The notes beneath the pieces were generated by a model. The model saw nothing but the letters and a program-made list of their open reading frames with translations, did not search any database and was not told where the DNA came from. A DNA stretch of 64,000 nucleotides, taken from CADDYT01 sp035294125 (GTDB lineage Bacteria; Chloroflexota; Ktedonobacteria; Ktedonobacterales; Ktedonobacteraceae). Shown here one piece after another: positions 53,586 through 62,514 of this stretch (positions are counted from its first letter, which is position 1; each line of letters opens with the position of its first letter). The stretch is taken from positions 75,756 to 139,755 of the forward strand of contig DATGLM010000071.1 of NCBI GenBank assembly GCA_035294125.1, given 5' to 3'. Made by a program: the position numbers and the translations under genes.

Positions 53586-55349
53586 ATGCGTTCACATGGG
53601 GCAAGCTGTCTCTCTCATACGTTCGCAGCACCTACCATGCAACCACTATCACCATCTGTGCGCATGCACAATCTTTCTTTACTCGATAGCGAGCAATTTG
53701 ATGTCCTGGTCATTGGAGGGGGCATCACGGGCGCAGGTGTGGCTCTTGACGCCGTTGCTCGCGGCTATAAGGTAGCGCTTGTCGAGAAGACCGACTTCGC
53801 CAGCGGCACCAGCAGCAAATCGACCAAGCTGGTTCACGGCGGCATCCGTTACCTGCCCGAATTCGATTTCGCGCTCGTGCATGAAGCTCTGGTTGAGCGT
53901 GGTATTCTAGTACATACCGCACCGTTCCTGGTTCACCCCGTCCCATTTGTCCTGCCCATGTACAAGGGAGACCTGCACCCTGTTGGCATGCCTTTTACAA
54001 CGCCCAATGGGATTGGACTCAGCTTCATCCTCAATATCGGTCTCTATATGTACGATGCGCTGGCAGGGCGACGCAATGTGGGCAGGCATCGGCATTTGAG
54101 TCGCAAGGAGGTGATGAAGCTCGCTCCTGCGCTCAAGACCGAGGGGCTGGAAGAGGGCTATCTCTACTACGACGCTCAAACCAATGATGCTCGCCTGACG
54201 ATGGCTGTTATTCGGACTGCTGCCCAGTTCGGCGCTACCATCACGAACTATACCGAAGTGACCAGTTTTCTTATGGAGAATGGAAAAGTCACCGGAGCGC
54301 ACGTGCTTGACCGCCTGGGCAAGCAGCAACTGACCGTGCGCGCCCGCTATGTGGTCAATGCGACGGGCGTCTATGCGGAGCAGCTCGAAGGGATGACCGG
54401 CCACGAGTCGCAGATAGAAGTGCAGCCGAGCAAGGGTGTCCATCTTGTATTGTCTCGCAAAGACCTGGAACTGGGCAGTTCGGCCATTGTGCTGCCTGAG
54501 ACCGAAGATAAGCGCATTCTCTTCATCGTTCCCTGGGAATCGCGGGCCGTGTTCGGTACCACCGATACCGGCAGCGGCGATCTCGACCATCCGGTCACCA
54601 GGCATGAAGAGATTGAATACCTGCTCAAGTACCTGAATCGCTATCTTTCCGTCCATCTAACCGAAGAGAATATCATCAGCACCTATGCGGGGTATCGCCC
54701 CTTGATTCGTCCACGTAACGCGAAGAACCGCTCGACGGCCAGACTTTCTCGTACTCATGCCGTGCTGGAAGACTCCTCCGGCCTGATTACCATCGTCGGG
54801 GGCAAGTTGACCACGTATCGGCGCATGGCAGAGGATACGATGGATGTGATTAGCAAGCGCGCTGGCGTTAAAAAGCCATTGCATCCAACCGAAAATCTCC
54901 CACTGCTGGGCAGCGCCGGTTGGCCAAACGTGAAGAATGAACTGGAAGAACGCGCCGGGCGGCTTGGCATTCTGCCTGAGACGCTTACGCACCTGGAAAG
55001 AAGCTACGGCGCCACTGCTAACGACGTGCTGGACCTGGTGGAGAAAGATGCCTCCCTGGGCAACCTGCTTATCGAAGACCTGCCCTATATCCGTGCTGAA
55101 GTCATTCATGCCTGCTGTGATGAGATGGCGATGACACCATTCGACATGCTGGCTCGTCGCACCTCAATCATTCTGGAGGATCGGCAGCGCGGCCTCGGCA
55201 TCCTCGATGAAGTTGCTGCCATGATGGCAAAGGAGGAAGACTGGACAGCGGAACAGCAGCAGGCAATGGTGGAAGCGTATCGGAGCGAAGTCGAACGGCA
55301 GATCGCTGCCGAAGGGCTACACGTACCCATGCAACAACAGAAACAGTAG
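53586..55349 (+). CDS. glpD: Aerobic glycerol-3-phosphate dehydrogenase
   Basis: A flavoprotein that oxidises glycerol 3-phosphate to dihydroxyacetone phosphate and passes electrons to quinone. The FAD motif is V-L-V-I-G-G-G-I-T-G-A-G, followed by T-S-S-K-S-T-K-L-V-H-G-G-I-R-Y-L, Y-A-G-Y-R-P-L-I and V-G-G-K-L-T-T-Y-R-R-M-A. The C-terminal 130 residues are the usual GlpD cap. The start is uncertain: the ATG at 53586 has GAGGGG 5 nt upstream, whereas in-frame ATGs at 53637 and 53664 lack a site but give a more usual N-terminus. It ends 22 nt before dhaK. Confidence 0.95.
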   Translation: MRSHGASCLSHTFAAPTMQPLSPSVRMHNLSLLDSEQFDVLVIGGGITGAGVALDAVARGYKVALVEKTDFASGTSSKSTKLVHGGIRYLPEFDFALVHEALVERGILVHTAPFLVHPVPFVLPMYKGDLHPVGMPFTTPNGIGLSFILNIGLYMYDALAGRRNVGRHRHLSRKEVMKLAPALKTEGLEEGYLYYDAQTNDARLTMAVIRTAAQFGATITNYTEVTSFLMENGKVTGAHVLDRLGKQQLTVRARYVVNATGVYAEQLEGMTGHESQIEVQPSKGVHLVLSRKDLELGSSAIVLPETEDKRILFIVPWESRAVFGTTDTGSGDLDHPVTRHEEIEYLLKYLNRYLSVHLTEENIISTYAGYRPLIRPRNAKNRSTARLSRTHAVLEDSSGLITIVGGKLTTYRRMAEDTMDVISKRAGVKKPLHPTENLPLLGSAGWPNVKNELEERAGRLGILPETLTHLERSYGATANDVLDLVEKDASLGNLLIEDLPYIRAEVIHACCDEMAMTPFDMLARRTSIILEDRQRGLGILDEVAAMMAKEEDWTAEQQQAMVEAYRSEVERQIAAEGLHVPMQQQKQ

Positions 55350-55371
55350 AACCACTATTGCAGGAGGTCAC

Positions 55372-56373
55372 ATGAAGAAGCTTATCAACAAGCCGGAAGA
55401 TGTTGTCAAAGAGGAACTGGAGGGCATGCAGGAGGCCCACCCTGACCTGATTCGCGTCGATATTGAGCAGCAGATTGTGATTCGTAAGGACGCGCCGATA
55501 CAGGGGAAGGTGGGCGTCATTTCCGGCGGCGGCAGCGGCCACGAACCGATGCATGGCGGCTATGTCGGCGTGGGTATGCTCGATGCAGCCTGTCCCGGCG
55601 CCGTCTTTACCTCGCCCGTTCCCGACCAGATGCTGGCGGCGACCAAAGCGGTCAACGGTGGTGCGGGCGTTCTCCACATTGTCAAGAACTACACAGGCGA
55701 CGTGCTCAACTTCGAGATGGCGGCAGAGTTGGCTGAGGCCGAAGGCATCCAGGTAGCCACCGTTGTCACCAACGATGATGTGGCTGTGCAAGATAGCCTG
55801 TACACGGCGGGACGGCGCGGCGTAGGCGTGACGGTGCTGCTGGAAAAGATCGTTGGCGGTCTGGCTGAGACCAAAGCGCCGCTAGAGCAGGTCGCGGCGC
55901 TCGCGAAAAAGGTGAATGACCAGGGGCGCAGTATGGGCATGGCGCTTACCTCCTGCACTGTTCCGGCGGCTGGCAAACCGACGTTTGAGCTGGGCGAAGA
56001 CGAGATGGAGATCGGTATCGGTATCCACGGTGAGCCGGGCAGGCGGCGTGTCAAACTTGCCCCTGCCAACGATATCGTGGAGATGCTGACCGAGCCTATC
56101 GTGGAAGATATGGGTCTCAAGGCAGGCGATCAGGTGCTGGCGATGGTCAACGGTATGGGTGGCACGCCGCTCATCGAACTCTACATCGTCTACAATGCTC
56201 TGTTTCAGATTCTGAAGGGCAAGAACATCACCATTGCTCGCAACCTGGTTGGCAACTACATCACCTCGCTCGAAATGGCTGGTACGTCCATTACCCTCGT
56301 TCGTCTGGATGACGAGTTGACGAAATACTGGGATGCGCCAGTCCATACCCCTGCGTTGCGCTGGGCTATGTAG
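55372..56373 (+). CDS. dhaK: PEP-dependent dihydroxyacetone kinase, DhaK subunit
   Basis: A 333-residue substrate-binding subunit. G-G-G-S-G-H-E-P-M-H-G-G-Y-V-G near residue 52 is the family start. Asp110 in K-N-Y-T-G-D-V-L-N-F and His219 in G-I-H-G-E-P-G, the residue that binds dihydroxyacetone covalently, are both present. GGAGG stands before the ATG. It receives phosphate from the ADP held by DhaL, which in turn is recharged by DhaM. Confidence 0.97.
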   Translation: MKKLINKPEDVVKEELEGMQEAHPDLIRVDIEQQIVIRKDAPIQGKVGVISGGGSGHEPMHGGYVGVGMLDAACPGAVFTSPVPDQMLAATKAVNGGAGVLHIVKNYTGDVLNFEMAAELAEAEGIQVATVVTNDDVAVQDSLYTAGRRGVGVTVLLEKIVGGLAETKAPLEQVAALAKKVNDQGRSMGMALTSCTVPAAGKPTFELGEDEMEIGIGIHGEPGRRRVKLAPANDIVEMLTEPIVEDMGLKAGDQVLAMVNGMGGTPLIELYIVYNALFQILKGKNITIARNLVGNYITSLEMAGTSITLVRLDDELTKYWDAPVHTPALRWAM

Positions 56374-56377
56374 TACA

Positions 56378-56417
56378 ATTCAAGGTATGGGGATATGGAG
56401 ATCTCCATACCTTGAAT
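56378..56417 (+). promoter_or_regulatory. Intercistronic hairpin between dhaK and dhaL
   Basis: A perfect 13-bp stem (56378-56390 with 56405-56417) and a 14-nt loop. There is no T-tract, so mRNA processing or stability control is more likely than termination. Confidence 0.6.
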
Positions 56418-56438
56418 AGACGATGAGGAATGTTTCAT

Positions 56439-57071
56439 ATGATGACCAATGAAGATACCCTGCGCTGGTTAGAGCGCGTCGCGGACGTGCTGCACGAGAA
56501 TCGTGAATATTTGACGCAACTCGACTCGGCGATTGGTGACGCAGATCATGGCATTAACATGGACCGTGGCTTTACTGCTGTACGCGATAAGTTTTCCGCG
56601 ATGGCCTCAATGGATATCGCCACACAGATGCGTACCGTTGGTTCCACGCTCGTCTCAACGGTTGGCGGTGCCAGCGGCCCGCTCTACGGCACCGCCTTTC
56701 TGCGAGCCGGAGGGGCGGCTGCCGGGAAGACGGAGCTGGCCCATGCCGATGTCGTCGCCATGCTCGACGCCTTTCTGGGCGGCATTGTGGCGCGCGGCAA
56801 GGCGCAGCCGGGTGAAAAGACGATGGTTGATGCCCTCACGCCTGCCCTTGCCGCCGCGAAGCAGGCCCTTACCGCGAACGCGAGCCTTGCCGAGATAACC
56901 GCGCGGGCAGCCGCCGCCGCCGAAGAGGGCATGAAGGCCACGATTCCCATGCTTGCCACCAAAGGACGTGCCAGCTATCTTGGTGAGCGTAGCATTGGTC
57001 ATCAAGACCCCGGCGCAACCTCTAGCTGGCTCATGCTGCGCAGCCTCGCTGAAGTCTGTGCGAACATGTAA
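56439..57071 (+). CDS. dhaL: PEP-dependent dihydroxyacetone kinase, DhaL subunit
   Basis: A 210-residue nucleotide-binding subunit. The Mg-ADP aspartates lie in L-D-S-A-I-G-D-A-D-H-G (Asp29, Asp34, Asp36). G-G-A-S-G-P-L-Y-G-T and K-G-R-A-S-Y-L-G-E-R-S-I-G-H-x-D-P-G are also family hallmarks. The ATG at 56439 stands 9 nt after GAGGA and is preferred over 56430. In the PTS-type system ADP stays bound and is rephosphorylated by DhaM. The next gene, 31 nt later, supplies that function. Confidence 0.96.
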   Translation: MMTNEDTLRWLERVADVLHENREYLTQLDSAIGDADHGINMDRGFTAVRDKFSAMASMDIATQMRTVGSTLVSTVGGASGPLYGTAFLRAGGAAAGKTELAHADVVAMLDAFLGGIVARGKAQPGEKTMVDALTPALAAAKQALTANASLAEITARAAAAAEEGMKATIPMLATKGRASYLGERSIGHQDPGATSSWLMLRSLAEVCANM

Positions 57072-57102
57072 CGTTACCCTGGGGTGACTTCAAGGAGTCT
57101 CT

Positions 57103-59733
57103 ATGCCTGTAGGACTGGTTATTGTCTCTCATAGCGCGCAGCTTGCTGCCGGTGTAGCTGAACTTGCGAACCAGATGTCCCAGGGGAAAGTACCGATTGC
57201 ACCGGCAGGTGGCGCAGGCGAGAATATTATCGGCACCTCCACCGATACCATTCTCTCCGCCATTCAGTCGGTTGACAATCCTGAAGGTGTGCTGGTTTTG
57301 CTCGATCTTGGCAGCGCCATTCTCTCCACCGAGATGGCGCTGGAGTTTCTCGACGAGGAGGTGCGCAATCGCGTGCAGCTTACCGCTGCGCCTCTTGTGG
57401 AGGGGGCGGTGGCGGCAGCGATAGATGCCTCGCTCGGCCACGCGCTGGCGGAGGTGCGGCAGGCGGCCGAGCGCGTGGCGACGAAGGAGCAACTCCAACT
57501 CCTTAAGCCGATTAGCCAGCCCGAAGCCCCGGAAACTTTTCCCTTTGCGCCTTCTGCCCCCCCGCCGCCCCCGACCAGCGAAACGGCAGAACCAGCACTT
57601 GAGATTACGCTTCCCATCACCAATCCTACCGGCCTTCACGCACGCCCTGCCGCCTTGTTTGTGCAGACAGCCGACCATTACGACGCCCGAATCGAGGTAT
57701 TCGCCCACGGCAGACAGGCTCCTGCCACGAATTTGATTGGCGTCCTCTCACTCAATATTCGCCAGGGCGATACTATTACCTTGCGGGCGCGCGGTCCGCA
57801 GGCCGAGGCCGCGCTGGCAGCCATCGGCGAACTGGTGCGCGCCAACTTCAACGAAACCGAACCAGCGCAGGTTGTCTCTCCCGCGCCTGCGCTGGCGCTG
57901 GCTGCGACTCCTGCGCCTCAAGCGCAGGAACAGCTTCGAGCGGACCCGGGCGGAGAGATATGGAAAGGCGTTCCAACATCGCCCGGCGTCGCGCTCGGCC
58001 CTGCCCTCGTAGTAAGTGAGAGCCGCCTTTCGCTAAAAAACGTCGAGCAGCAGCATATTGCGCCTGGGCAGGTAGCGGCGGAGCAGCAGCGCCTGCGTGC
58101 GGCCCTCAGGGCCGCAGAGAACGAACTGCATGCCCTCACTCACAACGTGCAGAGCAGCGTCGGGGCAGAGCAAGCTGCTATTTTTGAGGCACAGGCGCTC
58201 ATGCTCAGCGATGAGGCATTAATAGATGAGGCGCTGAATACGATTGCTACACAGCAGATCAGCGCCGCCAGCGCCCTTGCTCGCGCCGGTGAAGAGCAGG
58301 CGCTGCTGCTGGAGAGGCTGGATAACGAACTTCTGGCCGCTCGTGCTGTCGATGTGCGCGACGCGGTCAACCGGGCACTGCGCCATCTACGCGACCAGTC
58401 CGATCAAGCGGGAGTCGCCCTTGATCTCAGTACACTCACCACGCCCGTCATTTTGCTGGCACATGATCTCACCCCCTCAGATACAGCGCAACTGCGCCCT
58501 GAGATGGTGCTGGGCATCTGCACCGTTTCCGGTGGCCCCACCGCGCATGCCGCCATTCTGGCCCGCGCTCTGGGCATCCCCTCGCTGGCCGGACTTGACG
58601 AAGCCGCGTTGCAGATCATCCACACGGGCGATGAATTGGGGCTGGATGCCGATGCTGGCCTGCTCTACATGCATCCCGCGCCGGAAATACATGCCCAACT
58701 CTCCGCTCGCATTGTCGAACGACAGGTGCAGCGCGCTGCCTTGCAGGCGGAGGCACAGCAGGCTCAGGCTCCACTGGTAATCAATGGGCGACGCATTGCG
58801 CTGCTGGCAAATGTGGGCAGTGAGGTGGAGGCCGAGGCGGCGCGCCAGTGGGGAGCCGAGGGCATTGGCCTCCTGCGCTCCGAGTTTCTCTTCGCCTCCG
58901 CGCCCACACTGCCCGATGAGGAGCAGCAGTTCCAGCGTTTCGTGCGCGTTTTCAGTGCTTTCGTTGGCGACAGAGAGCCAGCCAGCGTCGGACCAATCGT
59001 CGTGCGTACCCTCGACGCGGGCGCGGACAAGCCCATGCCGGCGCTGGAGGCGGTGATTGGCCCTCTCAACGAGGCTAATCCCGCGCTGGGGCTGCGCGGT
59101 GTGCGCATTCACCTGGCTTATCCCCAACTTCTTGAGCAACAATTAAGCGCGCTCCTGCGCGCCGCCGCGACAACGGGCATCGAACTGCATATCATGTTTC
59201 CTATGATTAGCACCGTTGAAGAGGCGCGCGCCGTGCGCGCCTCTTTTGATCGTGTCTATGCGCGGCTGCGCAAGCAGGGCGTCTCGCTGCCGCAGCACGT
59301 GCCGCTGGGTATCATGGTCGAGGTTCCTTCTGCCGCGCTCATGGCCCCGGAACTGGCCGAACTGGTCGATTTCTTCAGCATTGGTGCCAACGACCTGTTG
59401 CAATATACCCTGGCGAGCGATCGCATCAACACCAGCGTCTCCAACCTCTACCAGCCCACGCAGCCAGCCCTTCTGCGCCTCATCGGTCAGATAGCCGCAG
59501 CCGGGCACAGTGCCGGAAAGCCGGTAGCGGTCTGCGGCGAAATTGCCAGCGATGCGCACCTTGCCCCGCTCCTCGTTGGCCTTGGCGTGGACGAACTCAG
59601 CATGACGCCAACCGCTATCCCTACCGTGCGTGCCGCTCTTACACAGCGCCCAGGCCCGGAATTAACCGCCCTGGCGGAGCGCGTCTGCCATCTGAAGACC
59701 GTAGCCGAGGTGGAACAGGCCCTTAACCCGTAA
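57103..59733 (+). CDS. dhaM: DhaM-HPr-Enzyme I fusion phosphotransferase
   Basis: An 876-residue protein combining three PTS modules. Residues 1-135 are DhaM (EIIA-man-like) with the active His10 in V-S-H-S. After a Pro-rich linker, residues about 166-250 are HPr with His179 in G-L-H-A-R-P-A. Residues about 285-876 are a complete Enzyme I: His482 in G-G-P-T-A-H-A-A-I-L-A-R, the PEP barrel with E-G-I-G-L-L-R-S-E-F-L-F and S-I-G-A-N-D-L-L-Q-Y-T-L, and Cys811 in A-V-C-G-E-I-A. The E. coli DhaM carries only a truncated Enzyme I. Here PEP can be used directly, so no other PTS protein is needed. AAGGAG precedes the ATG. Confidence 0.96.
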   Translation: MPVGLVIVSHSAQLAAGVAELANQMSQGKVPIAPAGGAGENIIGTSTDTILSAIQSVDNPEGVLVLLDLGSAILSTEMALEFLDEEVRNRVQLTAAPLVEGAVAAAIDASLGHALAEVRQAAERVATKEQLQLLKPISQPEAPETFPFAPSAPPPPPTSETAEPALEITLPITNPTGLHARPAALFVQTADHYDARIEVFAHGRQAPATNLIGVLSLNIRQGDTITLRARGPQAEAALAAIGELVRANFNETEPAQVVSPAPALALAATPAPQAQEQLRADPGGEIWKGVPTSPGVALGPALVVSESRLSLKNVEQQHIAPGQVAAEQQRLRAALRAAENELHALTHNVQSSVGAEQAAIFEAQALMLSDEALIDEALNTIATQQISAASALARAGEEQALLLERLDNELLAARAVDVRDAVNRALRHLRDQSDQAGVALDLSTLTTPVILLAHDLTPSDTAQLRPEMVLGICTVSGGPTAHAAILARALGIPSLAGLDEAALQIIHTGDELGLDADAGLLYMHPAPEIHAQLSARIVERQVQRAALQAEAQQAQAPLVINGRRIALLANVGSEVEAEAARQWGAEGIGLLRSEFLFASAPTLPDEEQQFQRFVRVFSAFVGDREPASVGPIVVRTLDAGADKPMPALEAVIGPLNEANPALGLRGVRIHLAYPQLLEQQLSALLRAAATTGIELHIMFPMISTVEEARAVRASFDRVYARLRKQGVSLPQHVPLGIMVEVPSAALMAPELAELVDFFSIGANDLLQYTLASDRINTSVSNLYQPTQPALLRLIGQIAAAGHSAGKPVAVCGEIASDAHLAPLLVGLGVDELSMTPTAIPTVRAALTQRPGPELTALAERVCHLKTVAEVEQALNP

Positions 59734-59738
59734 GGCAA

Positions 59739-60803
59739 TCAGGGGATTACGTTCGTATCCTCGTTCAGGGAAAGCACGAAGCGGGCGATTACCTCTGCTA
59801 CCTGGTCGATATCCTTGAGCGAAGCGATTTCGGAGCCGGTGTGCAGGTAGCGGCAAGGGATGCTGACTAACCCTGTCGCTACGCCGCCGCGTGCCACTTG
59901 AATCACGTCGGTATCCGTTCCTGTATGGTCTGGTTGTGGGTCAATCTGGCACTCAATGCCCGCTTCGTCTGCTGCTTTGCGCAGAAGCTGGTAGACGCGA
60001 GGATTGATATTGCCGCCGACTGAGATTACCGGGCCTGCGTTCAATTTCACCTCACCAATCTCCCTGGCTGAAACGCCGGGATGGTCCGAGGTATAGGTGA
60101 CATCGACCGCGATGGCGATGCGTGGGTTCACCTCGTAGGCTGCCGTGCGTGCGCCGCGCAAGCCTACCTCTTCCTGTACGGCAGAAACGAAGAAGACGGC
60201 GGCATTGAGTTTATCGCGTTGCTCGTAGATACGGCGCATCGCCTCGGTGATGGCGAAGACGCCAGACTTATCATCCAGGGCGCGGGAAACGACAAGGTCG
60301 TCGCGCAGGGACTCCAACCGGGCCGCTCGTGTCGCGACATCGCCGATGGCAACAAGTTTTTGGGCCTCTTCTTTGCCGGAGACCCCGATATCGATCCACA
60401 GGTCGGAGAGTTTAGGTGCTTTCTCGCGCTCCTCATCGCGCAGCAGGTGCACCGGTTTGCGGCCAATCACGCCAGGCACCGCTCCGCGCGCCGTGTGAAT
60501 CTGCACGCGCTCGCCCGGCAGCGTCGAGGGATCGAAGCCGCCGATGGGCGCGAAGTAGATGAAGCCTTCCTCGCTGATGTAGCGCACGAGAAAGCCCAGT
60601 TCATCACAGTGCGCTTCGAGCATCACACGCAGATTGCCCTGCGGATGGAGGGCCGCGATCACATTTCCATGTACATCGGTGCGCACCTCATCTGCATACT
60701 GTCGTATCTCCTCGCGGATAACCTGCTGCACCGGTTGCTCAAAGCCGGATGGACTGGGAGCCGCGATCATACGACGGAAAAACTCAATGCGAGATTCATT
60801 CAT
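59739..60803 (-). CDS. M42-family glutamyl aminopeptidase/endoglucanase-like metallopeptidase
   Basis: A 354-residue cytosolic enzyme of the tetrahedral aminopeptidase type. Metal and catalytic sites are A-H-C-D-E-L-G-F, R-A-L-D-D-K-S-G-V, Q-E-E-V-G-L-R-G-A, A-V-D-V-T and R-Y-L-H-T-G-S-E, with H-T-G-T-D-T-D-V-I-Q before the last. The ATG at 60803 follows GAGAAG by 9 nt. Longer readings back to 60926 run into the upstream hairpin. It lies after the NYN gene on the same strand. Confidence 0.92.
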   Translation of the reverse strand: MNESRIEFFRRMIAAPSPSGFEQPVQQVIREEIRQYADEVRTDVHGNVIAALHPQGNLRVMLEAHCDELGFLVRYISEEGFIYFAPIGGFDPSTLPGERVQIHTARGAVPGVIGRKPVHLLRDEEREKAPKLSDLWIDIGVSGKEEAQKLVAIGDVATRAARLESLRDDLVVSRALDDKSGVFAITEAMRRIYEQRDKLNAAVFFVSAVQEEVGLRGARTAAYEVNPRIAIAVDVTYTSDHPGVSAREIGEVKLNAGPVISVGGNINPRVYQLLRKAADEAGIECQIDPQPDHTGTDTDVIQVARGGVATGLVSIPCRYLHTGSEIASLKDIDQVAEVIARFVLSLNEDTNVIP

Positions 60804-60824
60804 TGAAACACTTCTCAAATCTAA

Positions 60825-60886
60825 GGGCGATAATAGCTGGCTGTCACCGCCGACGAATCGGCGGTGACAGCCAGCCATTACCGCCC
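60825..60886 (-). promoter_or_regulatory. Large intercistronic hairpin between the NYN gene and the M42 peptidase gene
   Basis: Arms of 29 nt (60825-60853 and 60858-60886) pair with two mismatches around a CGAA loop. No T-tract follows, so an mRNA processing or stability element is likelier than a terminator. Confidence 0.7.
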
Positions 60887-60915
60887 TACTCTTTCTATCT
60901 TTGCTTTGCCTGGCG

Positions 60916-62301
60916 CTAGCGCACAAATTGTTTTAGCACTTCATCGACGCCTGGGTGAGCGCGATTGAGCCGCAAATCTTCGGCACCGCTTGCATCCGTT
61001 TGCACAAGCAAAATATTTTGCTGGATGCAAGCATTCAACAACTCGCGTGCGGATTCACGCGTGAGCCGACCTCGGAACCGATTTTTGGGGTTCACCGGGT
61101 CGCCAATGAAATTGGAGACGCCGATAATGGTGCGCCATGACCAGTTGCGATCAATGTAGTCGAGGAATTGCAAAAACTGGGGATCAAGCACATCCATTGA
61201 AGGCGCGCTATAGTTCGGGTACTGGGGGGTGGACGCACCGTAAGAAATGGCAGGCATTGCCCCCGTATTGCCACTGGATACCTGGTTGTAGCCCCCGTTG
61301 ATCGCAGGAAGCGCACCGGTGTTTCCCGTGCTGATACCCTGTCCTCCCACCACGAGAGGCACAAACTGGCTGGCACTGCTAATTAAATCTCGGCTGACGG
61401 TTCCTGGTATACCTACAACAATAACGGTTTTGTTCAAACGTAACTTCAAACGGGCGCTGATACGTGTGAAATCCTTATCACCTGTCATCAAGACAAAGGT
61501 AGAAATGGTAGGGCGATCAAAAACGGTCTCAATGATATCCATGAGCATATTTAAATCCACTGTGCTTTGCACAACGGTACTTTGCACGATGGTACTGGTT
61601 CCACTTGCGCCTATGGCTGGCAGGTGGCCGGTGTTTCCGGTGTGCTGACTGGGTGACGCTCCTGGATATCCCAGAGGACCAGTGTTGCTTTGACCAAGCG
61701 GGCCAGTTGGAGACTGACCATAGGAACTCTGGAAGTGCATGTTGTGCCGGGGCGTTTCGTGTTGCTGATAATCAACGCCGTACTGCTCCTGGTTGGAAGT
61801 TGATGGCGCTTGCCCTTCGTCCGATGGGAGCAGGTTTTCCTCAAGTTCGTTCTGGAGTGAAGAATCTTGAGGTGAATCCTGGTAAGACCAATCCTGATTC
61901 GCTTGTTGCGGGGAAATTGCCGGAAGCGGACCAGAATTTCCCGTGATCCCATTGGCCCAGGGGCGCTGATAAGAGCCAGAGGGATACCCTTGCTCAGTCA
62001 CATATCCTGTTGAACCAAGAGCACCACTGGGTGGATTGCCTGTGTAGTGAACCGTTCCCATGCGAATGCGGTCTCGCTGCTTCGCCGGGCAATCGACCCG
62101 GTCGATCATCGCCGCCGTTAAACTGCCTTTGAATGGCTCCGGCTGGCGTGACCAATCCGCATAAGCGCGGGCGACCATAACAGTTCCATAGCGACGGGCA
62201 ACAGCGATAAGCTCCTGAGGGTCAGGTTCCCGGCGTTGAATATTCAGCATACTGTAACGAATGTTCTCAAAGTCGATGAATAAAGCTATATCTTCGGGCA
62301 C
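60916..62301 (-). CDS. NYN (PIN-like) nuclease-domain protein with low-complexity repeat insert
   Basis: A 461-residue protein. The NYN fold starts with A-L-F-I-D-F-E-N (Asp10) and resumes at V-D-L-N-M-L-M-D-I (Asp249) and L-M-T-G-D-K-D-F (Asp275, Asp277). The acidic residues of the nuclease site are thus present but split by about 165 disordered residues rich in Gly, Ser, Gln, Pro and Asn. Four near-identical decapeptides of the type T-G-N-T-G-x-L-P-A-I occur at 120, 221, 325 and 343. The last 90 residues look like a helical or winged domain. NYN proteins of this type (LabA/DUF88) act on RNA. It is divergent from an HxlR regulator. Confidence 0.85.
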   Translation of the reverse strand: MPEDIALFIDFENIRYSMLNIQRREPDPQELIAVARRYGTVMVARAYADWSRQPEPFKGSLTAAMIDRVDCPAKQRDRIRMGTVHYTGNPPSGALGSTGYVTEQGYPSGSYQRPWANGITGNSGPLPAISPQQANQDWSYQDSPQDSSLQNELEENLLPSDEGQAPSTSNQEQYGVDYQQHETPRHNMHFQSSYGQSPTGPLGQSNTGPLGYPGASPSQHTGNTGHLPAIGASGTSTIVQSTVVQSTVDLNMLMDIIETVFDRPTISTFVLMTGDKDFTRISARLKLRLNKTVIVVGIPGTVSRDLISSASQFVPLVVGGQGISTGNTGALPAINGGYNQVSSGNTGAMPAISYGASTPQYPNYSAPSMDVLDPQFLQFLDYIDRNWSWRTIIGVSNFIGDPVNPKNRFRGRLTRESARELLNACIQQNILLVQTDASGAEDLRLNRAHPGVDEVLKQFVR

Positions 62302-62447
62302 TATCTTCTCCTCTCATATTCATAGGAGAAACCGCGCAGGCCAAGATCTATGATATGGATTGTTCAGGTGCCAGGATGACTATGAAATAGTTCATCCTAT
62401 TGCTATGAGCATACCATAATTCATTGGTAAAGTCGAGAGGTCTGCGC

Positions 62448-62476
62448 TTTACTTTACAAAGCTACTATGATATATT
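62448..62476 (+). promoter_or_regulatory. hxlR-type regulator promoter
   Basis: TTTACT (62448-62453), 17 nt ending in TGA, then TATATT (62471-62476). An imperfect inverted repeat (62373-62398) lies further upstream between the divergent genes. Confidence 0.6.
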
Positions 62477-62514
62477 TTCTAGTTAGAAAGGTCTTACGTA
62501 AAGAGTAACTACCT

